Positions 1-8,014 of a stretch of 49,475 nucleotides of DNA are shown one piece after another. The first letter of the stretch is position 1. Each line of letters starts with the position of its first letter. Source of the DNA: Halomonas sp. PR-M31 (GTDB lineage: Bacteria; Pseudomonadota; Gammaproteobacteria; Pseudomonadales; Halomonadaceae). The notes below the pieces were generated by a model. The model made no database searches. It was given only the letters and a program-made list of their open reading frames with translations, and was not told the DNA's origin. The stretch lies in assembly GCF_001039575.1 (NCBI RefSeq), contig NZ_JIBT01000060.1, positions 1 to 49,475 on the forward strand. The letters are read 5' to 3'. The translations under genes and the position numbers were made by a program.

Positions 1-620
1 CCATCGGCGTTACCGGCGGTATTGCGTCGGGCAAGAGCGCCGTGGCTCGCGCCTTCGAGGATCACGGCATCTCCTGGGTGGATGCGGACGATGTCGCGCG
101 GGAAGTGGTGATGCCTGGAGAGCCGGCCCTGGCCGAAATCGCCGAACATTTCGGCCCTGACGTGATCGATGCCGAGGGGCAACTGAATCGACGTGCCCTG
201 CGCGCAATCGTCTTCAAGAACGAGACCGAGCGACGCTGGCTGGAGTCCGTTACCCATCCGCGCATTCGGCAGCGCATACTCGACTATCTTGAATCCATGC
301 GCGCCAGCGGCGCCCCCTATCATTTGCTGGTCTCTCCTTTGCTGTTCGAATCCGGGCAGCGGGAACTGGTGGATCGCTGTCTGGTCATAGATGTACCGGA
401 AAGCGTGCAGATTGCCCGCACCATGGCGCGAGACGACAGCGACGAAGCCCAGGCCAGATCCATCGTGCAAGCGCAAATGCCCCGTCAACAGCGCCTGGCA
501 TTAGCGGACGACGTCATCGATAATCAGGGCGATCATAAAGCACTGGCTGAACAGGTAGCACAGCTCGATGTTCGCTACCGGGAACTGGCAACACTCACCT
601 CTGATGGTAGACATGAATGA
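1..620 (+). CDS. coaE: Dephospho-CoA kinase CoaE (5' end cut by window)
   Basis: Catalyses the last step of coenzyme A synthesis, ATP-dependent phosphorylation of the 3'-OH of dephospho-CoA, in the cytosol. The reading frame is open from base 3, and the first residues already give the P-loop GGIASGKS, so only a handful of N-terminal residues are missing. Typical CoaE features follow: the acidic DADDVAREV segment, the THPRIR motif and the lid-like stretch [11 protein letters not shown]. An internal GTG at base 42 lies after the P-loop and cannot be the true start. The stop codon overlaps the next gene, yacG, by ATGA, which points to translational coupling. In pseudomonads the same pair follows pilD; whether that holds here lies outside the window. 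Confidence 0.95.
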   Translation, partial: IGVTGGIASGKSAVARAFEDHGISWVDADDVAREVVMPGEPALAEIAEHFGPDVIDAEGQLNRRALRAIVFKNETERRWLESVTHPRIRQRILDYLESMRASGAPYHLLVSPLLFESGQRELVDRCLVIDVPESVQIARTMARDDSDEAQARSIVQAQMPRQQRLALADDVIDNQGDHKALAEQVAQLDVRYRELATLTSDGRHE

Positions 621-865
621 CCCGCGACGACTCTCCAGCGCCTGAAAACACCAAGCAATCGCCACTGCAGGTCGCCTGCCCGGAATGCGGCACCAAGGTG
701 GCCTGGTCCACGGACAACCCTTCTCGCCCGTTTTGTTCCAAACGCTGCAAGCTGCTCGACCTGGGCGCCTGGGCGGATGAGTCTCACCGCATTGCCGGGG
801 AACCGGCCATGGATGAAGCCGATATGGACGCCTTGATCGATCGCCTGGAGCGTGGGGGCCAGTAA
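617..865 (+). CDS. yacG: DNA gyrase inhibitor YacG, zinc-finger protein
   Basis: Small zinc protein (82 aa) of the YacG family, which in E. coli binds GyrB and inhibits gyrase. Two cysteine pairs are visible, CPEC near residue 21 and CSKRC near residue 40, giving the family's four-cysteine zinc site. They are followed by the conserved LGAWADE segment and an acidic C-terminal tail ([13 protein letters not shown]). The ATG overlaps the coaE stop (ATGA), so the two are one transcription unit. It ends 18 bases before a strong bidirectional hairpin. Family assignment is secure; the gyrase role is transferred from the E. coli homologue. Confidence 0.93.
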   Translation: MTRDDSPAPENTKQSPLQVACPECGTKVAWSTDNPSRPFCSKRCKLLDLGAWADESHRIAGEPAMDEADMDALIDRLERGGQ

Positions 866-882
866 ATAAATAGCGGTACACG

Positions 883-920
883 AAACAACAAGGCCACGCA
901 TTCGCGTGGCCTTGTTGTTT
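883..920. terminator. Bidirectional intrinsic terminator between yacG and the convergent Nudix gene
   Basis: A perfect 17-bp inverted repeat (left arm 883-899, right arm 904-920) with a 4-nt ATTC loop. The arms begin with AAACAACAAGG and end with CCTTGTTGTTT, so a T-rich tail follows the GC-rich stem on both strands. It lies between two convergent genes and can serve both. Confidence 0.9.
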
Positions 921-971
921 AGACAGCCTGGAGAGAAGACGACAAGGAAAGCAAGTCTGATCGAGTATCGT

Positions 972-1919
972 CTATTTCCAGAAATGCCGAATCGATGCGA
1001 TGCCCTGGGCGCCCACCGCTCGAGCGCGATTGGCATCTTCACAGCTCATGCCACCCAAGGCGTACACTGGCGTACCGGCATATTCAACGAGCTGCTGAAA
1101 GTCGTGCCAGCCAAGCGGCGAGGCTTCCGGGTGAGTTGGCGTCGTGCGCAGCGGCGATAGCGTGACGAAATCGCAGCCGATACGATTGGCCTGCTCGAGC
1201 TGCAGACGATCGTGAGTCGAAGCACTCAGCCATTTTCCCGCAGGAACAGGACGCCGCTCCAGAGCCATCAAGCGCTCGCTGGTCAGATGGATGCCATCCG
1301 CATCGATCTCGTCCAGCAACCCCGGATCGCCGTTGAGCAATAATCGTGCATCGTACTGGCGGCACAGGGCAAGACTCTCGGCAGCCCGCGCCTGATAAGC
1401 CTTGTCGTCCAGTGTCTTGGCCCGCAGCTGTACCAGACGCACGCCGTCCTCTTTCAGTGCACGCTCGAGGCGGGATGAAAACACCGCTTCATCGTCTTCC
1501 TCGGCGGTAATCAAATATTCCCTGGGCAGCATGACCGCTCGCAGTATGGGCAGGTTGGCCGCCGGAAACGCATAGTTGTAAAGATCTTCGAGGCGCACCC
1601 AGCGTACCGCCTGACCTTCTCGCCCATAGGGTTCTCCTTCAAAGGCATGAACCTGCCATACATCCAGCAGTACATGCTTGTCGGGATATTCGTGGGGCAC
1701 GCGAATCAGCGGTTGCGCCTTCTTGATCGTGATGCCGAGTTCTTCGTGCAATTCCCGCTTGAGTGCCTCGAAGCCGGTCTCGAAAGGAGCAAGCTTGCCG
1801 CCGGGAAACTCCCACAGTCCACCCTGATCGACAATGGAGGGGCGCCTTGCCAGCAGGACTTCCTGGCCATCGCTGCTGAAAATGGCGGCTGCCGCGACAT
1901 GTACCCTGCGCTTGATCAT
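972..1919 (-). CDS. Nudix hydrolase fused to a ThiE/TenI-like domain (MutT-ThiE type)
   Basis: Two-domain protein of about 315 aa. The N-terminal half is a MutT-type Nudix domain (8-oxo-dGTP or related nucleotide clean-up) with the Nudix box GGKLAPFETGFEALKRELHEE and the upstream LLARRP and WEFPGG segments. The C-terminal half has the beta/alpha-barrel pattern of thiamine-phosphate synthase/TenI proteins (VQLRAK, DGIHLTS, FVTLSP, YALGGM). This fusion is a known gammaproteobacterial type (P. aeruginosa PA4400 is similar). The frame is open to 1967, but a start there overlaps argJ. The ATG at 1919 begins MIKRRVHVAAAAI, the usual N-terminus, and has GAGGA upstream. It lies downstream of argJ on the same strand, probably in one operon with it. 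Whether the C-terminal domain is catalytic is unknown. Confidence 0.87.
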   Translation of the reverse strand: MIKRRVHVAAAAIFSSDGQEVLLARRPSIVDQGGLWEFPGGKLAPFETGFEALKRELHEELGITIKKAQPLIRVPHEYPDKHVLLDVWQVHAFEGEPYGREGQAVRWVRLEDLYNYAFPAANLPILRAVMLPREYLITAEEDDEAVFSSRLERALKEDGVRLVQLRAKTLDDKAYQARAAESLALCRQYDARLLLNGDPGLLDEIDADGIHLTSERLMALERRPVPAGKWLSASTHDRLQLEQANRIGCDFVTLSPLRTTPTHPEASPLGWHDFQQLVEYAGTPVYALGGMSCEDANRARAVGAQGIASIRHFWK

Positions 1920-1947
1920 GTTGCCTACTGTCCTCGTCTGCCTGGTT

Positions 1948-3162
1948 TCAGCTGCGGTAGTCTGCATTTATCGTCACATAGTCGTGGGAAAGATCCGAGG
2001 TCCATACCGTTGCCGCACTCTCGCCACGCCCGAGCGCAATGCGAATGACGATATCGTCCTTGGCCATGATGGCGCTGCCCGCCTCTTCAGTGTAGCTCTC
2101 GGCGCGCCCGCCCTGCTCTACCAAGCGCACATCCTCGAGATCGATGGTGACCCTTGCAACGTCGAAGTCATTCACCGGCGCTCGCCCGACCGCTGCCAGA
2201 ATACGCCCCCAGTTGGCATCCGAGGCATAGAGCGCTGTCTTGACCAGCGGTGAATGGGCAACAGTAAAGGCGACGTCCAGCGCTTCCTGGTGGGAGCTTG
2301 CCTGACTCACCTCAAGGGTGACGAACTTGGTCGCGCCTTCCCCATCGCGAATGATCTGCTGGGCGAGATCGATCAGCACCTTGTCCAGCGCCTCGCGAAA
2401 GGCAGCGATCTCATCATCGCCCGTCACGGCGGCGCCGCGCCCCGTGGCGATTAGCATGCAGGCGTCGTTGGTCGAGGTATCGCTGTCGACGGTGATGCAG
2501 TTGAAGGAGCGCGCCACGCCTTCGCGCAACAACGACTCGAGCAGCGAGCGTTCGATCGTGGCATCCGTCGCAACGAATGCCAGCATGGTGGCCATGTCGG
2601 GTCTGATCATGCCGGACCCTTTGGCGATGCCGTTGAGGGTGACCGTCTGACCGTCGATCTCGCAGGTGGACACGGCCCCTTTGGTGCGAGTATCCGTGGT
2701 GAGAATGCCTTCTGCCGCCTGTTGCCAGGCCTCGCCGTCATCATTCAGGCTCGCCAGGGCCTCGAGCAGACCGAAGCAGATGCGCTCAACCGGCAAGGGT
2801 TCGCCGATTACCCCGGTCGAGAACGGCAGCACCGCGGTATGCGCTATGCGCGTCAGATCCGTGAATGCCATGCAGCAGGCCCGGGCATCCCGCAGCCCCT
2901 GCTCGCCGGTGCCGGCGTTGGCATTGCCGGTATTGATCACCATGTAGCGCGGCGTCTGCTGTGCCAGATGCTCGCGCGCCACCAGCACCGGCGCCGCACA
3001 GAAGGCGTTGCGGGTAAAAGTGCCTGCGACGCTTGCGCCCTCGGCAATTTCGATGACCACGAGATCGCGGCGGTCAGGTTTCTTGATACCTGCCATGGCG
3101 GATCCCAGTCGGATTCCTTCGATTACCGGCATGTCGGGAAAGCTTGTCTGACCCACCGCCAT
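1948..3162 (-). CDS. argJ: Bifunctional ornithine acetyltransferase / N-acetylglutamate synthase ArgJ
   Basis: Runs the cyclic arginine pathway by moving the acetyl group from N-acetylornithine to glutamate; some family members also use acetyl-CoA. The proenzyme is cut autocatalytically before a conserved Thr. That site is visible in KGSGMIRPDMATML (Thr near residue 193), splitting the ~404-aa chain into alpha and beta subunits of normal size. An in-frame GTG lies one codon upstream at 3165. The ATG at 3162 sits at better distance from the GGGAG Shine-Dalgarno sequence and is preferred. The 3' end overlaps a possible early start of the Nudix/ThiE gene. It lies 28 bases after secA on the same strand and is likely co-transcribed with it. 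Confidence 0.95.
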   Translation of the reverse strand: MAVGQTSFPDMPVIEGIRLGSAMAGIKKPDRRDLVVIEIAEGASVAGTFTRNAFCAAPVLVAREHLAQQTPRYMVINTGNANAGTGEQGLRDARACCMAFTDLTRIAHTAVLPFSTGVIGEPLPVERICFGLLEALASLNDDGEAWQQAAEGILTTDTRTKGAVSTCEIDGQTVTLNGIAKGSGMIRPDMATMLAFVATDATIERSLLESLLREGVARSFNCITVDSDTSTNDACMLIATGRGAAVTGDDEIAAFREALDKVLIDLAQQIIRDGEGATKFVTLEVSQASSHQEALDVAFTVAHSPLVKTALYASDANWGRILAAVGRAPVNDFDVARVTIDLEDVRLVEQGGRAESYTEEAGSAIMAKDDIVIRIALGRGESAATVWTSDLSHDYVTINADYRS

Positions 3163-3190
3163 CACCCTTCTCCCTTTGTTGATGTTTTAA

Positions 3191-5929
3191 TTAATTCAAT
3201 TTGCCATGACACTGCTTGTATTTCTTGCCAGATCCGCAGGGGCAAGGATCGTTGCGCCCGACCTTGGGTCCTTCACGACGCACGGTCTGCTGCGGTTCCT
3301 GTTGTGATGCCTGAGCCCCTTGGTCGACCTCGCTGGCAGCGTCTTCCCGGGCGGAATCTTCCCGAGTCTGCTGGGCGGTTGCCTTCTCTCGTTCCAGGGT
3401 TTCGCGGCGCTGACGCTCGAGCTCATCGACCTCTTCCTGACGACGCACCTGCACATGGCTGAGGATACGGGTGACATCGTGCTTGATGTTGCCAAGCAGG
3501 GATTGAAACAGCTCGAAGGCCTCGCGCTTGTACTCCTGTTTGGGATTCTTCTGAGCATAGCCGCGCAAATGAATGCCGCGACGCAAATGATCCATGGATT
3601 GCAGGTGCTCCTTCCAGCGGGTATCGAGCACCTGAAGCATGACTTGTTTCTCGAAACGGCGCATCAAATCCTCACCGATGGCCTCGATCTTGGCAGCATA
3701 GATCTCCCGGTGGCTGGTCTGCAGCCGTTCCCGCAGCAAGTCCTCATGGAAATGCTCATCTTCCTGGGCCCAGTCTGTCACCGGCACATCAAGATTGAAC
3801 TCCGTTTTCAGATGCTGCTGAAGGCCTTCAAGATCCCACTGCTCCGGCAGACTTTGCGGCGGCACAAAACTGCTGATTGCGCTGTCGAGCATCTCGTCAC
3901 GAATGCCGGCGACATTATCCGCGACATTGTCCGCCGCCAGTATCTCATCGCGCTGCTCATAGATGACACGTCGCTGGTCGTTGGCCACGTCGTCGTACTC
4001 AAGCAGCTGCTTGCGAATATCGAAGTTGCGCCCTTCGACCTTCTTCTGAGCCCGTTCGACCGCGTTGGAGACCATCTTATGCTCGATTGCCTCGCCCCGT
4101 TCCAGCCCCAATGCCTGCATCAAGCGCTGCACTCGATCCGAGCCGAACAGCCGCATCAGATTGTCTTCCAAGGAAAGAAAGAAGCGGGTCGAACCCGGAT
4201 CGCCCTGGCGACCGGAGCGGCCCCGCAGTTGATTGTCGATGCGCCGGGATTCGTGGCGCTCGGAGCCGATCACATGCAAACCGCCGGCTTCGAGCACCGC
4301 ATTGTGACGCGCCTGCCATTCAATTCGGGCCGCTTCAATCTGCTCCTGGCTGGGGTTGTCCAGCCTGGCGATCTCCGCCTCCCAGTTACCTCCTAGCACG
4401 ATATCGGTACCACGACCGGCCATGTTGGTGGCAATGGTAATGGCGCCAGGCTGGCCCGCCTGAGCGATGATTTCAGCCTCGCTCTGGTGCTGCTTGGCAT
4501 TGAGCACGTTATGCGGAATCTGGCTCTGTTTCATCAATCCGGACAGCAGCTCGGAGGTCTCGATCGAGGCCGTACCCACCAGAATGGGGCGACCCGCATC
4601 GCGTTGGACTTTCACATCCTCAATAATGGCTTCGTACTTCTCCTGAGCGGAGAGATAGACCAGATCGTTGAAATCCTTACGCTGGATTGGCTTGTTAGTG
4701 GGAATCACCATGACATCGAGGCCGTAGATCTGACGGAACTCGAAGGCCTCGGTATCCGCGGTGCCGGTCATGCCGGCGAGCTTGTCATACAGGCGGAAGT
4801 AGTTCTGAAAAGTCGTTGAGGCCAGTGTCTGACTCTCGCGCTGAATCGTCACCCCTTCCTTGGCCTCGACGGCCTGATGCAATCCCTCCGACCAGCGCCG
4901 CCCTGGCATGCTGCGCCCGGTGTGTTCGTCGACGATGACGACGTCGTCACCGTCGACGATATAGTCCACATCCCGGTGGAATAGATGCCTTGCGCGCAGC
5001 GCCGAGTGCATGTGATGCAAGAGCCCCAGATTCTGCGCCGCGTAAAGTGAGTCGTCTTCAGCAAGAAGACCTTGCTGGCGCAGCAGCCCTTCCACCTTGG
5101 AATGGCCTTCCTCGGTCAGCTCGATCTGCTTTTGCTTTTCGTCGAGAATGAAATCGCCGCTATCGGGTTCTTCCTCGTTGTCACAGCGTACAAGCTCCTT
5201 GGCAAGGCGATTAGCAACCTTGTAAAGCTCTGTGTTCTCTTCCACCGGGCCGGAGATGATCAGTGGCGTACGGGCTTCATCGATGAGAATCGAGTCGACC
5301 TCGTCGACGATGGCGTAGTTCAGTTTACGCTGTACCTTGTCCTCCAGGGAAAAAGCCATGTTGTCCCGAAGGTAATCGAAGCCGTACTCGTTGTTGGTGC
5401 CGTAGGTGATGTCACAGGCGTAGGCCTCACGCTTTTGCTCGTTGGTCTGGCCTGAATAGATGACACCAACGCTCAGTCCGAGAAACTCATAGAGTGGACG
5501 CATCCAGTCCGCGTCGCGCCGGGCCAGATAATCGTTGACGGTCACCACATGCACCCCCAGAGCGGGTAGCGCATTGAGATAGACTGCCAAGGTGGCTACC
5601 AGGGTCTTGCCCTCCCCGGTTTTCATCTCAGAGATACGCCCGCGATGCAGGGTGATCCCGCCGATCATCTGAACGTCGAAATGGCGCATGCCCATGACGC
5701 GCTGACTTGCTTCACGTACCGTGGCGAAGGCCTCGGGCAACAATTTGTCCAGACTTTCCCCGGCGCGCAGACGCTCGCGGAATTCGTCGGTGCGCGCCTT
5801 GAGCTCCTCATCGGAAAGCGCCTGTACCTGCTCTTCCTGGGCGTTGATCTCGTTGACCAGCTTGCCCATGCGCTTGACTTCACGATCGTTTTTCGAGCCG
5901 ACCAGCTTGCGTAATACGGTGTTTAACAT
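3191..5929 (-). CDS. secA: Preprotein translocase ATPase SecA
   Basis: Motor of Sec-dependent export; it hydrolyses ATP and pushes unfolded preproteins through SecYEG. At 912 aa it is full length. Visible landmarks are the Walker A GEGKT near residue 105, DEVD near 209, the nucleotide-domain-2 region with [10 protein letters not shown], and [13 protein letters not shown]. The C-terminal zinc tail [13 protein letters not shown] binds SecB. The start ATG at 5929 has AGGA 7 nt upstream (mRNA TTCAGGACATCGC-ATG). That ribosome-binding site is exactly complementary to a stretch inside the small ORF just upstream (see 5931-6036), suggesting translational control of secA. argJ follows 28 bases downstream. 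Confidence 0.98.
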   Translation of the reverse strand: MLNTVLRKLVGSKNDREVKRMGKLVNEINAQEEQVQALSDEELKARTDEFRERLRAGESLDKLLPEAFATVREASQRVMGMRHFDVQMIGGITLHRGRISEMKTGEGKTLVATLAVYLNALPALGVHVVTVNDYLARRDADWMRPLYEFLGLSVGVIYSGQTNEQKREAYACDITYGTNNEYGFDYLRDNMAFSLEDKVQRKLNYAIVDEVDSILIDEARTPLIISGPVEENTELYKVANRLAKELVRCDNEEEPDSGDFILDEKQKQIELTEEGHSKVEGLLRQQGLLAEDDSLYAAQNLGLLHHMHSALRARHLFHRDVDYIVDGDDVVIVDEHTGRSMPGRRWSEGLHQAVEAKEGVTIQRESQTLASTTFQNYFRLYDKLAGMTGTADTEAFEFRQIYGLDVMVIPTNKPIQRKDFNDLVYLSAQEKYEAIIEDVKVQRDAGRPILVGTASIETSELLSGLMKQSQIPHNVLNAKQHQSEAEIIAQAGQPGAITIATNMAGRGTDIVLGGNWEAEIARLDNPSQEQIEAARIEWQARHNAVLEAGGLHVIGSERHESRRIDNQLRGRSGRQGDPGSTRFFLSLEDNLMRLFGSDRVQRLMQALGLERGEAIEHKMVSNAVERAQKKVEGRNFDIRKQLLEYDDVANDQRRVIYEQRDEILAADNVADNVAGIRDEMLDSAISSFVPPQSLPEQWDLEGLQQHLKTEFNLDVPVTDWAQEDEHFHEDLLRERLQTSHREIYAAKIEAIGEDLMRRFEKQVMLQVLDTRWKEHLQSMDHLRRGIHLRGYAQKNPKQEYKREAFELFQSLLGNIKHDVTRILSHVQVRRQEEVDELERQRRETLEREKATAQQTREDSAREDAASEVDQGAQASQQEPQQTVRREGPKVGRNDPCPCGSGKKYKQCHGKLN

Positions 5930-5930
5930 G

Positions 5931-6036
5931 CGATGTCCTGAATTCTTGGGGGCATACGAGACGGCGTTTGGCCGTCATCTGCTTCGTCGCGATAAATGAT
6001 CATGGCGCAGGCGGACCACGACGACTCAGGACATCA
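5931..6036 (-). promoter_or_regulatory. Candidate RNA switch: long-range helix hiding the secA Shine-Dalgarno sequence
   Basis: In the minus-strand mRNA, GATGTCCTGA (6035-6026), inside codons 104-107 of the small ORF, is a perfect complement of TCAGGACATC (5941-5932), the secA ribosome-binding site. The helix extends to 13 pairs with one A-U and two G-U pairs (6036/5931 to 6024/5943). A local hairpin, GACGGC-CAAAC-GCCGTC (5976-5960), sits between the arms, after the ORF stop. In E. coli the secM-secA region is built the same way: the secA site is paired with secM coding RNA until a ribosome stalled near the secM 3' end opens it. The pairing is seen in the sequence; its folding and function are inferred. 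Confidence 0.55.
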
Positions 6037-6344
6037 TGACCGGCACAGAAGCGCTGAAGAGCAGGGGGACGCCACAAAGGCGTCGATTTGAAACGAGGAC
6101 GACGGCGCGAATGGTGCAGGCACCAGACGATACGTCTATTGATCCGTCGGGAATGAGCGCGAACGACTCTGGATGCGATCAGGCAGTGTTGAGTCAGCCG
6201 CTCGACCAGCCGCAGGTTTTCGCCCTGAGCAAGCGCGCCTGGCAACAGACAGCCCACCAGCAGCCCAGCCAACCACCACCGGGTAGCCCCGCGACGAAGC
6301 GAGGACGGTGTCGTCGTGGCAACGAGTTTACCGGCGGGGGTCAT
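6000..6344 (-). CDS. Candidate SecM-like secretion monitor upstream of secA (signal peptide + RGPP end)
   Basis: Not a recognised annotated family; 114 codons, same strand as secA, ending 70 bases before its ATG. The N-terminus is a textbook Sec signal peptide: basic RRGATR (17-22), hydrophobic WWLAGLLVGCLLPG (23-36), and ALA|Q cleavage after residue 39. A basic middle region follows. Residues 85-103 contain STPLW and, ten residues on, AG; E. coli SecM has STPVW and AGP at comparable places, but the SecM-critical Arg and final Pro are not matched here. The chain ends RRGPPAP, resembling R-A-P-P-type arrest sequences. The start ATG has AGGAG upstream, at a long 12-nt spacing. An overlapping plus-strand frame (6036-6386) lacks such features. 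A remnant of another gene (some relatives carry a peptidase gene here) or a chance ORF cannot be excluded. Confidence 0.5.
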   Translation of the reverse strand: MTPAGKLVATTTPSSLRRGATRWWLAGLLVGCLLPGALAQGENLRLVERLTQHCLIASRVVRAHSRRINRRIVWCLHHSRRRPRFKSTPLWRPPALQRFCAGHDVLSRRGPPAP

Positions 6345-6399
6345 GCTATCGATAGGCTCCTGGCCGTGTTAGATTGCCTGGAATGACGTCAGGGAGTTC

Positions 6400-6906
6400 G
6401 TGAGCAAGCCCGTGAGTATAAAGCCTAAGCGGTTTCGAGCCCAGCCCATGACCCGGCTATTGGCGGGGAACTCTTCCAGCCCAGGAGACCTGGGTAACTT
6501 GATGCGCATGGCCCGGGTCATTGATCGCGCGCAGCAATATCTGCGCGAGCACCTGCCTCAGGAGGTGCGTGAGCATATTTTTGTAGGGGGTTACCGCCAA
6601 GGCAAGCTGACCCTGATCACCGATCGTGCGGTATGGATGACCTGGTTGCGTTACGAACAGACACGACTGTTGCAACTGCTTCATCAGCTGCCCGAATTCG
6701 AAACCGTCACCGGCTTGATCTTCAAGGTGCGCCCTGTCAGCCCACCCAAGGTTCCTCCCCGGCTGACGCGCGGGCTCTCTGCTCGGGCCGCTGACGAAAT
6801 TTCCTGCTGTGCCGCAGATGTCGACGATCCGATGCTCAAGCGCTCATTGGAAAGGCTGGCCACTCATGCGGAAGCAAACGAAGACTCCTCTTCCCCCTTG
6901 AAGTAG
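6400..6906 (+). CDS. dciA: DciA family (DUF721) replicative helicase-associated protein
   Basis: DUF721 proteins, named DciA, interact with the replicative helicase DnaB and take the loader role in bacteria that lack DnaC/DnaI. The ~168-aa product has the DUF721 core at about residues 45-115: RVIDRAQQYLREHLP, then VGGYRQGKLTLITDRAVWMTWLRYEQTRLLQLL, and a strand carrying FKVRPV. A polar C-terminal tail follows. The GTG at 6400 has GGGAG close upstream; a second GTG at 6412 or the ATG at 6448 are alternatives. The position between lpxC and secA, on the opposite strand to both, matches pseudomonads. It diverges from the candidate secretion-monitor ORF, with 55 bases between them holding the promoters of both. 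Confidence 0.85.
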   Translation: MSKPVSIKPKRFRAQPMTRLLAGNSSSPGDLGNLMRMARVIDRAQQYLREHLPQEVREHIFVGGYRQGKLTLITDRAVWMTWLRYEQTRLLQLLHQLPEFETVTGLIFKVRPVSPPKVPPRLTRGLSARAADEISCCAADVDDPMLKRSLERLATHAEANEDSSSPLK

Positions 6907-6918
6907 CATCAATGAAAA

Positions 6919-6945
6919 CGCCGATTCAACGTGGTTGAATCGGCG
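6919..6945. terminator. Bidirectional terminator between dciA and lpxC
   Basis: A perfect 12-bp stem, CGCCGATTCAAC / GTTGAATCGGCG, with a 3-nt GTG loop. On the minus strand it is followed by TTTT, a good intrinsic terminator for lpxC and so for the end of the dcw cluster. On the plus strand the tail is less T-rich (AAATCTTTCT), but it can still serve dciA. Confidence 0.85.
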
Positions 6946-6985
6946 CAAATCTTTCTATTGCTGATCTTGAGAGGGTCTTGATCGT

Positions 6986-7900
6986 CTACATGGCCATCGC
7001 CGGTGCAGAGTAAGAAATCGGCGCTTTCTGACGGGCACCTTCGAAGGTGACGATCTCCCAGGCATCCGGGTTGTTCAGCATGGCACGGCACAGCTGGTTG
7101 TTCAGCGCATGCCCGGACTTCACCCCCCGGAACTCGCCGATAAGGCTATGACCAAGCTGGTAAAGATCACCGATGGCGTCAAGCACCTTATGTTTGACGA
7201 ACTCGTCGTCGTAGCGCAATCCACCTTCGTTGAGGACGCGGTAGTCGTCCACCACGATGGCGTTGTCCAGACTGCCCCCGAGGGCCAGATTCTGGGAGCG
7301 CAGGAATTCAAGATCCCGCATAAAGCCGAAGGTACGCGCCCGAGAGACTTCCTTGACGAAGGAGGTCGTCGAGAAGTCCACGGTTGCGGTCTGCTTCTGC
7401 TGGTCGAAGGCAGGATGATCGAAATCGATGGAAAACGACACCTTGAAGCCGTTGTGAGGCGTGAATACCGCCTCCTTGCCATCGTCATTCACCACGATTT
7501 CACGCTTGATGCGAATAAACTTCTTAGGCGCGTTCTGCTCCTCGATACCCGCAGACTGAATTAGGAAGACGAAAGGGCCAGCGCTACCGTCCATGATCGG
7601 CACTTCCGGGGCGTTGAGCTCGACGAAGACGTTATCGATACCCAGACCCGCGAAGGCCGACATGAGATGTTCTACCGTCGACACCTTGACACCATCACTG
7701 GACAGGGCAGTACAGAGCGTGGTGTCGGTGACGTTTTCCGCACGAGCCGGAATGCGCACTTCGGGATCAAGATCGGTACGCACGAAGACGATACCGGTAT
7801 TGACGGGTGCCGGACGGAGTGTCAGGCGGACCTTTTCACCGGAGTGCAAACCGACTCCGGTAGCGCGCATGGTATTTTTGAGCGTACGTTGTTTGATCAT
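6986..7900 (-). CDS. lpxC: UDP-3-O-acyl-N-acetylglucosamine deacetylase LpxC
   Basis: Zinc amidase for the committed step of lipid A synthesis, deacetylating UDP-3-O-acyl-GlcNAc in the cytosol. The product starts [11 protein letters not shown], as in E. coli, and is 304 aa, the usual length. Zinc and catalytic elements are visible: [10 protein letters not shown] (His near 78) and the later [19 protein letters not shown] (His and Asp ligands). An in-frame TTG two codons upstream (7906) is less likely than the ATG at 7900. The C-terminus, SYSAPAMAM, differs from the LAVLA-like FtsH tag of E. coli LpxC, so proteolytic control may differ. It has its own promoter (7943-7971) and follows ftsZ, the usual end of a dcw cluster. 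Confidence 0.97.
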   Translation of the reverse strand: MIKQRTLKNTMRATGVGLHSGEKVRLTLRPAPVNTGIVFVRTDLDPEVRIPARAENVTDTTLCTALSSDGVKVSTVEHLMSAFAGLGIDNVFVELNAPEVPIMDGSAGPFVFLIQSAGIEEQNAPKKFIRIKREIVVNDDGKEAVFTPHNGFKVSFSIDFDHPAFDQQKQTATVDFSTTSFVKEVSRARTFGFMRDLEFLRSQNLALGGSLDNAIVVDDYRVLNEGGLRYDDEFVKHKVLDAIGDLYQLGHSLIGEFRGVKSGHALNNQLCRAMLNNPDAWEIVTFEGARQKAPISYSAPAMAM

Positions 7901-7942
7901 GGGCAAGGGCCAAGGTGTCGTAAGAATTGTCGAACGGTGTTC

Positions 7943-7971
7943 ACTATAACAGCGAACATACGATTTAACAA
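7943..7971 (-). promoter_or_regulatory. Sigma-70-type promoter for lpxC
   Basis: On the minus strand TTGTTA (7971-7966) and TATAGT (7948-7943) are separated by exactly 17 nt, about 43 bases before the lpxC start. The ftsZ-lpxC gap (7901-8014) is AT-rich around it and holds no other gene. No terminator hairpin for ftsZ is seen, so readthrough from ftsZ is also likely. Confidence 0.65.
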
Positions 7972-8014
7972 AAAAATATCACCTGGCTCCTACCTATGCC
8001 TCCGATAGTCTCGC

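Noticed and set aside
3320-4396. Long plus-strand open frame (358 codons) opposite secA
   Set aside because: secA on the minus strand is unmistakable; the frame is the complement of a long GC-rich gene and shows no family motif.
6036-6386. Plus-strand open frame of 116 codons opposite the candidate secretion-monitor ORF
   Set aside because: It has no good ribosome-binding site, no signal peptide or family motif, and a composition expected of the complement of the minus-strand frame. It remains possible that neither strand is coding here.
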